Part shown: positions 59,073 through 64,000 of the stretch, one piece after another
Numbering within the stretch: the stretch's first letter is position 1
Layout of the letters: each line of letters starts with the position of its first letter
NCBI RefSeq assembly: GCF_040496035.1
Contig: NZ_JBEPJZ010000001.1
Coordinates: 1,860,001-1,924,000 of the forward strand
DNA length: 64,000 bases
DNA from: Agromyces sp. SYSU T00194
GTDB taxonomy: Bacteria; Actinomycetota; Actinomycetes; Actinomycetales; Microbacteriaceae
Direction of reading: 5' to 3'
Made by a program: the position numbers and the translations under genes
Notes under the pieces: model-generated
Databases searched by the model: none
Told to the model about the DNA's origin: nothing
Seen by the model: the letters and a program-made list of their open reading frames with translations, nothing else

Positions 59073-59869
59073 CGTGCACCTCCCTGGGTGGTCGCGAAGA
59101 AGTGCTCGGGGTCGGGGGAGGCCGCGCGCAGCGCACGGGTGTACGGATGCTGCGGGCGGAGGATCACGTCGTCGGCGGGGCCGCGTTCGACGACCCTGCC
59201 CTGGTTCAGCACGAGGATCTCGTCGCTGAAGTGACGCGCGGTCGCCAGGTCGTGCGTGATGTAGAGCACGCCGAGGCCCTCCTCGCGCTGCAGGTCGGCG
59301 AGCAGGTTCAGCACGCCCAGGCGGATCGACACGTCGAGCATCGAGACGGGCTCGTCGGCGACGAGCAGCTTCGGGCGCGATGCGAGCGCACGGGCGATCG
59401 CGACGCGCTGCCGCTGGCCGCCCGACAGCTCGTGGGGGCGGCGGTCGATCACCGAGTCCGCATCGAGGCGCACGCGGTCGAGCAGGCGCCTGACCTCGGC
59501 ATCCTCCTGCGCCTTCGGCACGACGTTGTCGAGTCGCAGGGGGCGCTGGATGTGGTACCGGATCGAGTGGTACGGGTTCAGCGACGCGAACGGGTCCTGG
59601 AAGACCATGCGCAGCTGCCCGCGGTAGGCGCGCAGCGCCTTCCCGCGACGGGGGATGGGGGCGCCGTCGAGCCGTACCTCGCCGCTCGTGGGGGTCTCGA
59701 GCTGGGTGAGGATCTTCGCGATCGTGGACTTGCCACTGCCGGACTGGCCGACGAGCGCGATGGTCTGGCCGGAGGCGAGCGTGAAGCTCACGTCGTCGAG
59801 GGCGGTGATGTGGCCCGCGCCGCGCACGGCGTAGACCTTGGTGACGGAGTCGAACTCGAGCAGCGTCAT
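59069..59869 (-). CDS. Opp/Dpp-type ABC ATPase (DppF-like)
   Basis: The 266-residue ATPase has Walker A GQSGSGKST, FQDPFASLNPYHSIR (Q-loop typical of Opp/Dpp), signature LSGGQRQRVAIARAL, Walker B LLVADEPVSMLD and the H-loop ITHDL. The C-terminal HPYTRAL is an Opp/Dpp mark. The ATG at 59869 overlaps the previous ATPase stop (ATGA). Confidence 0.94.
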   Translation of the reverse strand: MTLLEFDSVTKVYAVRGAGHITALDDVSFTLASGQTIALVGQSGSGKSTIAKILTQLETPTSGEVRLDGAPIPRRGKALRAYRGQLRMVFQDPFASLNPYHSIRYHIQRPLRLDNVVPKAQEDAEVRRLLDRVRLDADSVIDRRPHELSGGQRQRVAIARALASRPKLLVADEPVSMLDVSIRLGVLNLLADLQREEGLGVLYITHDLATARHFSDEILVLNQGRVVERGPADDVILRPQHPYTRALRAASPDPEHFFATTQGGAR

Positions 59870-60690
59870 CGCAGCACCACCCCGCGCTCGCCGGTGAGCC
59901 GGGGGAACGACTCCAGCAGGGTCTTGGTGTAGTCGTCCTGCGGGTCGTTCCAGATGCGTTCGGCGGTGTCGAGCTCGACGATGCGGCCCTCGCGCATGAT
60001 CGCGATGCGGTCGCTGATCTCGAGGAGCAGTGGGAGGTCGTGGGTGATGAACACGACCGAGAAGCCGAACTCGTGCCGGAGCGCCGAGATCTGCTTGAGG
60101 ATCTCGCGCTGCACGAGCACGTCGAGCGCGGTGGTCGGCTCGTCCATGACCATGAGCTGCGGGCGCAGCGCGAGCGCCATGGCGATCATGACGCGCTGGC
60201 GCATGCCGCCCGAGAGCTCGTGCGGGAAGGAGCGGGAGCGCTGCGCGCCGACCTTGACGATCTCGAGCAGCTCGACGACGGCCGCGCGCCGCTCGCCCTT
60301 CGACATGCCGGGCCGGTGCACCTCGAACACGTCCTCGAGCTGCGAGCCGATGGTGGCGACCGGGTTCAGCGAGTTCATCGCGCCCTGGAACACCATCGAG
60401 ACCTTGTCCCAGCGGAACCGGCGCATCTGGTCGGCGTCGAGAGCGTTGACGTCGATGTCCTCGCCCGATGCGTCGTGGAAGACGACCCGGCCGTTCGTGA
60501 TGACGGCGGGGGCCTTGAGCAGGCGCTGCACCCCGTAGGCGAGCGTCGTCTTGCCGCATCCGCTCTCACCGGCGAGGCCGAGGATCTCGCCGCGCTGGAG
60601 TTCGAGGCTGACGTCGCACACCGCCGCGACGGGCGGGTCGACGTCGTACACGACCGAGAAGTCGCGCACGGACAGCAGGGTGTCGGTCAT
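59866..60690 (-). CDS. Opp/Dpp-type ABC ATPase (DppD-like)
   Basis: The 274-residue ATPase carries Walker A GESGCGKTT, Q-loop VFQGAMNSLNPV, signature [15 protein letters not shown], Walker B LMVMDEPTTALD and ITHDL. The second ATPase of the pair follows immediately, giving the heterodimeric motor. It starts after the hairpin at 60725 downstream of the binding-protein gene. Confidence 0.94.
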   Translation of the reverse strand: MTDTLLSVRDFSVVYDVDPPVAAVCDVSLELQRGEILGLAGESGCGKTTLAYGVQRLLKAPAVITNGRVVFHDASGEDIDVNALDADQMRRFRWDKVSMVFQGAMNSLNPVATIGSQLEDVFEVHRPGMSKGERRAAVVELLEIVKVGAQRSRSFPHELSGGMRQRVMIAMALALRPQLMVMDEPTTALDVLVQREILKQISALRHEFGFSVVFITHDLPLLLEISDRIAIMREGRIVELDTAERIWNDPQDDYTKTLLESFPRLTGERGVVLR

Positions 60691-60724
60691 CGAAATCGGG
60701 TTCCTTTCGTGATGCCTGACAGGT

Positions 60725-60759
60725 GGGCGGGGCGGATGCAGGTGGCATCCGCCCCGCCC
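60725..60759 (-). terminator. Strong hairpin between binding-protein and ATPase genes, built from octamer motifs
   Basis: GGGCGGGGCGGATGC and GCATCCGCCCCGCCC pair perfectly over 15 bases around AGGTG. It lies between the dppA-like stop and dppD-like start. It could partly end transcription so that the binding protein is made in excess, or protect its mRNA 3' end. The stem contains inverted GGCATCCG/CGGATGC. Confidence 0.7.
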
Positions 60760-60768
60760 TCAGGGGGA

Positions 60769-62436
60769 TCAGCCCGCGGGCTGGAGCTCCGTCAGGATCT
60801 GCACGATGCCCGGCTGCGTCGGGTCGGCCGAGGCGTACAGGTTGCCCTCCTCGGGCCAGCCGACGTAGTTGCGGGTGTTGTACTCGCCGAGCAGCGGGTG
60901 CGAGCCGAGGGGGATGGCCGGCACGTTCTCGACGAACGCGGTCTGCATGACCTCGAGCGCCGCCTGGCGGTCCTCATCGGAGGACGCGTTGGCGTAGGTG
61001 TTCAGCGCCTCGGTGACGGCGGGGTCGTCGAAGCGGCCGAAGTTGAACTGCGCGCGGTCGTCGACGATCCACTTGGTGTCCATCGTCGAGGTGTAGAGGC
61101 CGTAGGCGTTGCCCGTGTCCTCGAGCCAGTGGATGATCGCCTGGAAGGTGCCCTCCTGGCGAGCGGCGTCCCAGCCGCCCCAGTCGGGCTGGTCGACGTT
61201 GACCTCGATGCCGAGGGCGGTGTCGAGCTCCTCGGCGATGAGCGCCTGCTCGGTGTTCCAGTCGCTCCAGCCGGCCGGAACCGAGATGGAGAACGACACG
61301 GCGTCGCCGTCGGGGTCGATCAGTCGCTCGTCGTCCCAGCTGTAGCCGGCGTCCTCGAGGATGCCGCGCGCCGTGTCGACGTCGACCGAGTACTCCTCGC
61401 CGGCGTACTCGGGCAGGATCTCGGACTCGAGGAGGCCGCTCAGGCCCGTGACGCTCCAGATCGGGGTGCTCGCACCCTCGCGGGCGATGTCGACGTAGGC
61501 CTGGCGGTCGATCGTGTAGGCGAGCGCCTTGCGCAGGGCCGGGTCGTCGAACGGCTCGGTCTGCAGGTTCAGGAACAGCGTGCCGGCGCCCGCGGTGGGG
61601 GAGGCGAGGAAGTGGTTGTCCTCGTCGGCCGAGAGGTAGCTGTCCTCGATCTGCGGAATGAACGCCTGCGCCCAGTCGGCCTCGCCCGAGACGAGCGCGG
61701 TGGTGAGGGCCGCGTTGTCGCCGTAGGAGACGTAGTTGAGCGCCGGCACGGCCAGGTCGCCGCCCCAGTAGTCGGGGTTCGCGGTCAGGGTGACCGACTC
61801 GGTCGACCAGGTGTCGAGCACGTAGGGGCCGGTGCCGACCGCGACGCCCTCGTCGGTGAGGGGGTCGGTGTTCGGGTCGGCGATGTTCTCCCAGATGTGC
61901 TTGGGCACGATCGGGGTGTGCAGCACGCGCGACTGCGAGACGTACTTCGAGTCGGCGAACGTGAGGGTGATCGCGTCGCCGTCGACGGTCGCCCCCTCGT
62001 ACTTGAGGCCCGAGGTGTCGGTGAGCGTGCCGTTCAGGTACATGTCGAAGGTGAAGACGATGTCGTCGCCGGTGAAGTCGGTGCCGTCGCTCCACTTCAC
62101 GCCGGCGCGGGGCACGACGGTCAGCTCGGTGTAGTCCTCGTTCCACTCGACCGACTCGGCGAGCCAGGGGGTCGTGCCGAGGTCGCCGGTGGGGTTCACG
62201 AGCGCGAGGGGCTCGAAGATGACCTTGGCGTAGCCGTACTTCGAGGCCGACGAGTCGCCGAGGAACGGGTTGTGCGACTCGGTGCTGATGGTGCCGTCGG
62301 GCTTGGCGATGGTGAGGGCGGCGCCGCTGGCGGCGGGGGCGTCGCTGCCGGTGTCGCCGGCGGCGCAGCCGGTGAGCGCCAGTGCGGCGACCGCACCGAT
62401 GGCGCCGAGGGTGCCGAGGGTGGAACTGAGCCTCAT
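60769..62436 (-). CDS. Opp/Dpp-type substrate-binding lipoprotein (SBP family 5)
   Basis: The 555-residue protein has a lipoprotein signal with lipobox LTGC (Cys24). The SBP_bac_5 pattern follows: GVKWSDGTDFTGDDIVFTFD, VGTGPYVLDTW, PFDDPALRKALAYTIDRQAY and a late FVENVPAIPLGSHPLL. It should bind an oligosaccharide or peptide outside the cell. The co-operonic GH3 enzyme favours a beta-glucoside such as cello-oligosaccharide. The first gene of the operon faces the divergent TetR gene. Confidence 0.94.
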   Translation of the reverse strand: MRLSSTLGTLGAIGAVAALALTGCAAGDTGSDAPAASGAALTIAKPDGTISTESHNPFLGDSSASKYGYAKVIFEPLALVNPTGDLGTTPWLAESVEWNEDYTELTVVPRAGVKWSDGTDFTGDDIVFTFDMYLNGTLTDTSGLKYEGATVDGDAITLTFADSKYVSQSRVLHTPIVPKHIWENIADPNTDPLTDEGVAVGTGPYVLDTWSTESVTLTANPDYWGGDLAVPALNYVSYGDNAALTTALVSGEADWAQAFIPQIEDSYLSADEDNHFLASPTAGAGTLFLNLQTEPFDDPALRKALAYTIDRQAYVDIAREGASTPIWSVTGLSGLLESEILPEYAGEEYSVDVDTARGILEDAGYSWDDERLIDPDGDAVSFSISVPAGWSDWNTEQALIAEELDTALGIEVNVDQPDWGGWDAARQEGTFQAIIHWLEDTGNAYGLYTSTMDTKWIVDDRAQFNFGRFDDPAVTEALNTYANASSDEDRQAALEVMQTAFVENVPAIPLGSHPLLGEYNTRNYVGWPEEGNLYASADPTQPGIVQILTELQPAG

Positions 62437-62512
62437 TGCTTCTCCTTCGTGGTGGCGCGGCGCCGGGCCTCCCCGAAGGGTCGACGCCGGCGTCGTGGTG
62501 ATTGCGGAGTTA

Positions 62513-62534
62513 ACTTACAATCAAGTCAGTAAGT
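62513..62534. promoter_or_regulatory. Candidate TetR operator in the divergent ABC/TetR region
   Basis: ACTTAC-N10-GTAAGT is an AT-rich dyad, extended by similar flanks, in the 183-bp gap. On the minus strand a promoter-like TTGCAT-N18-TAAGTT overlaps it, so binding would block the transporter promoter. Confidence 0.6.
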
Positions 62535-62619
62535 AATGCAATGCCGCAGTGATCATTCTGCGTCATGGGGCCTGCGTAGACTCTCCATCGCAGGTGTTCA
62601 GTGAGGAGGAGGTGCCGCG

Positions 62620-63264
62620 ATGACCGAGACCGTGAGCGGTCAGCGCCGTCAGCCGCGCTCGCGCCCCGCGACGCTCGCGCGCCGCCGCGACATCCTCGAC
62701 GCCGCGATCGAGATCTTCGGCAACAAGGGCTACGCCAGCGGCACGCTCCAGGAGATCGCCGACCAGGTCGGCATGACCCACGCCGGCATCCTGCACCACT
62801 TCGGCTCGAAGGACGCCCTGCTGCTCGAGGTGCTCGACCGCCGCGATGCGACCGACGTCGAGGGCCTCGAGGAGCAGCACATCCCCGGCGGCATCGAGCT
62901 CTTCCGCCACCTCGTGCGCACCGCGATGATCAACGCGCACCGCGCCGGCATCGTGCAGGCCTTCGTCGTGCTCTCCGCCGAGTCGGTCACCGACGACCAC
63001 CCGGGGCGCCAGTACTTCCTGAACCGCTACGCGTCGCTGCGCGGCTCGGTGGCTGAGGCGTTCCGCGAGGTGTGCGCCGAGCGCGGCGTGGCTGCCGGTG
63101 AAACGATCGATCTCGCGGCGGCGTCGATTCTCGCGGTGATGGACGGCCTGCAGGTGCAGTGGCTGCTCGACCCCGACGCGGTCGACCTCGCCCGCGCCTC
63201 CGAGTTCGCGATCGAGGCGATCGTCGACTCGGTGGTGTCGCCGGCCCCCTCGCCTTTGGCCTGA
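62620..63264 (+). CDS. TetR-family transcriptional regulator of the ABC/GH3 operon
   Basis: The 214-residue product has an N-terminal DNA-binding domain (RRDILDAAIEIFGNKGYASG, LQEIADQVGMTHAGILHHFG) and a helical C-terminal sensor. The ATG at 62620 follows GAGGAGGAGG. It diverges from the transporter-GH3 operon, matching the arrangement at 14226. The natural inducer may be a beta-glucoside. Confidence 0.92.
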   Translation: MTETVSGQRRQPRSRPATLARRRDILDAAIEIFGNKGYASGTLQEIADQVGMTHAGILHHFGSKDALLLEVLDRRDATDVEGLEEQHIPGGIELFRHLVRTAMINAHRAGIVQAFVVLSAESVTDDHPGRQYFLNRYASLRGSVAEAFREVCAERGVAAGETIDLAAASILAVMDGLQVQWLLDPDAVDLARASEFAIEAIVDSVVSPAPSPLA

Positions 63265-63283
63265 CCCGCTGCGTCCGTGAGCT

Positions 63284-63341
63284 GAGACCCGTCGATTTCC
63301 TGCGCTTCGGCGGCTGAGAGCACAGCTTCTTGACGGGTCTC
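63284..63341. repeat. REPIN-like 58-bp inverted element, cluster E copy 1
   Basis: Ends GAGACCCGTC/GACGGGTCTC are intact; the inner TGCG on the left faces CACA on the right (one change). It starts 20 bases after the TetR stop. Confidence 0.85.
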
Positions 63342-63365
63342 GGCCCCGCGGGGGCGCCCGGGTTC

Positions 63366-63423
63366 CAGACCCGTCAAGAACCTGCGGAATGGGCCCTGGA
63401 AGCGCAGCCTATTGACGGGTGTC
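63366..63423. repeat. REPIN-like 58-bp inverted element, cluster E copy 2
   Basis: Ends CAGACCCGTC/GACGGGTGTC carry one change each. It starts 82 bp after copy 1. AAGAACCTGCGGAATGGG is shared with copy 3. Confidence 0.82.
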
Positions 63424-63448
63424 GGCTCCACGGGGTGTGCTCGGGGTC

Positions 63449-63506
63449 CAGACCCGTCAAGAACCTGCGGAATGGGGGCTGAGCGCGCAGCTTCTTGGCG
63501 GGTCTG
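63449..63506. repeat. REPIN-like 58-bp inverted element, cluster E copy 3
   Basis: Ends CAGACCCGTC/GGCGGGTCTG keep pairing through a matched first/last base change (C with G). It starts 83 bp after copy 2. This is the only triple cluster in the window. Confidence 0.82.
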
Positions 63507-63553
63507 GTGTGCGAGGTGCCGGGGGGCGCGCGGATGCGGGTGAGCCGGCGCGG

Positions 63554-64000
63554 CTACTCCGGCCCTGAGTCGCCCAGCACGGCGTCGAGCGCGTCGAGGC
63601 CGCCGCGCGTCGGCGCGTCGGCGGCCAGCCCGCGGTAGAGGGCGACGAGCGCCTCGCGGTCGACCGAGCCGGTGCGCCGGCGATCGCAGTGCACCGACTG
63701 GATCGCCGCCTCGAGCTGGAACCGACCCAGCGGAGCGCCGAGCGCGGAGGCGCGGTGCAGCAGCGCCTCACCCTCGGCGATGAGCTCCGCGTCCCACAGC
63801 GCGGGGTCCTGCGCGTCGATGCCGGGCCACGGGTCGCCGACGCGCGCGGGGGCGCGGGACTGCGCGAACGTGAGGAGTGCCGCGAGACCCCAGGCCTCGG
63901 CATCCGCTCGGTCCTCGCCCTCGAGCAGTGTCGCGAGCAGCACGGCGAGCCAGCGGGCCTCGTCGGCGAGCGAGTCGCGGTACGCGTCGCCCTGGTCGCG
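63554..64000 (-). CDS. ECF42-type (DUF6596) RNA polymerase sigma factor, C-terminal part
   Basis: The frame is open to the right window edge, so the N-terminus with the sigma regions is not visible. The visible ~148 residues match the C-terminal extension of COG4941/ECF42 sigma factors: EARWLAVLLATLLEGEDRAD, AEAWGLAALLTFAQSRAPAR, then ALWDAELIAEGEALLHRA and GRFQLEAAIQSVHCD, with LYRGLAADAPTR. That extension is a TPR-like domain needed for activity. ECF42 genes usually neighbour a DGPF/YCII-domain protein, which would lie outside the window. Confidence 0.75.
   Translation of the reverse strand, partial: RDQGDAYRDSLADEARWLAVLLATLLEGEDRADAEAWGLAALLTFAQSRAPARVGDPWPGIDAQDPALWDAELIAEGEALLHRASALGAPLGRFQLEAAIQSVHCDRRRTGSVDREALVALYRGLAADAPTRGGLDALDAVLGDSGPE

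Noticed and set aside
54520..59136. Apparent 1538-codon fusion of a permease-region frame with the GH3 enzyme
   Set aside because: The upstream two thirds are an out-of-frame shadow of the two permease genes. GTG 56820 overlaps the permease stop and begins a normal GH3 protein.
63284..63506. Three spaced repeats as a mini CRISPR array
   Set aside because: The repeats are themselves hairpins with variable interiors, the spacers are 24-25 bp, similar pairs occur at four other loci, and no cas gene is present.
1..64000. tRNA, rRNA, insertion sequences, prophage or origin features
   Set aside because: No cloverleaf, ribosomal RNA segment, transposase, phage gene or DnaA-box cluster was recognised.

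Overview
The window is chromosomal DNA from a very GC-rich Gram-positive actinobacterium. The best guess is Microbacteriaceae, near Agromyces or Microbacterium. The reasons are codon bias, GTG/TTG starts, two deazaflavin (F420)-type nitroreductases, ECF41- and ECF42-type sigma factors, a SARP/BTAD regulator, lipoprotein solute-binding proteins and many glycoside hydrolase family 3 (GH3) genes. No rRNA, tRNA, CRISPR array or insertion sequence was seen. Both window edges cut genes.

Region 1 to 8.5 kb is a mixed housekeeping and accessory stretch. It holds a methyltransferase end, a sarcosine-oxidase-type flavoenzyme, an HSL-type esterase, an SRPBCC-ArsR pair behind two dyad operators, a nitroreductase-like protein, a membrane-anchored orphan, an azoreductase, and a three-gene run of a resolvase-like protein, a frameshifted P-loop ATPase and a GyrI-like protein. 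Region 8.8 to 14.9 kb is a two-gene GH3 operon with a divergent TetR regulator and a near-perfect operator. One of these GH3 enzymes has swapped domain order and a membrane anchor. Region 15 to 20 kb carries an acyl-CoA dehydrogenase, a small metallopeptidase, an ECF41 sigma factor, a second nitroreductase-like protein and a small membrane protein. Region 20 to 28.5 kb is a sugar-use locus: a secreted propeller/ConA-like glycan protein diverges from a LacI regulator, an FAD oxidoreductase and a CUT1 ABC importer without its own ATPase, with twin LacI operators in between.

Region 28.7 to 48.8 kb is the most interesting functional block. Two divergent operons encode a luciferase-type monooxygenase, a RidA-like protein, an MmsA-like dehydrogenase, an OYE-type flavoprotein, an SDR, a GMC oxidoreductase fused in frame to an aldehyde dehydrogenase, Ohr and a flavin reductase on one strand. 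The other strand encodes a thioesterase, an isochorismatase-type amidase, an amidohydrolase, a hydantoinase-type hydrolase, a SnoaL-like protein, a deaminase-type amidohydrolase, an XRE-cupin regulator and an NMT1/Ssu-type ABC importer. Together they look like uptake and opening of an amide- or ring-nitrogen compound. The substrate is unknown.

Region 48.9 to 54.5 kb has a cytochrome b561-like protein and two nearly identical azlCD exporter pairs flanking a SARP regulator and a flavin reductase, with three direct repeats at exact 21-bp spacing. Region 54.5 to 63.3 kb is an Opp/Dpp-type ABC importer with a cytoplasmic GH3 enzyme and a divergent TetR regulator, probably for beta-glucosides. The right edge holds the end of an ECF42-type sigma factor.

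Three repeat systems run across the window: eleven ~58-bp inverted elements in five intergenic clusters, a second nested palindrome family (one copy inside a coding frame), and a strongly over-represented octamer GGCATCCG/CGGATGCC that also builds terminator hairpins.
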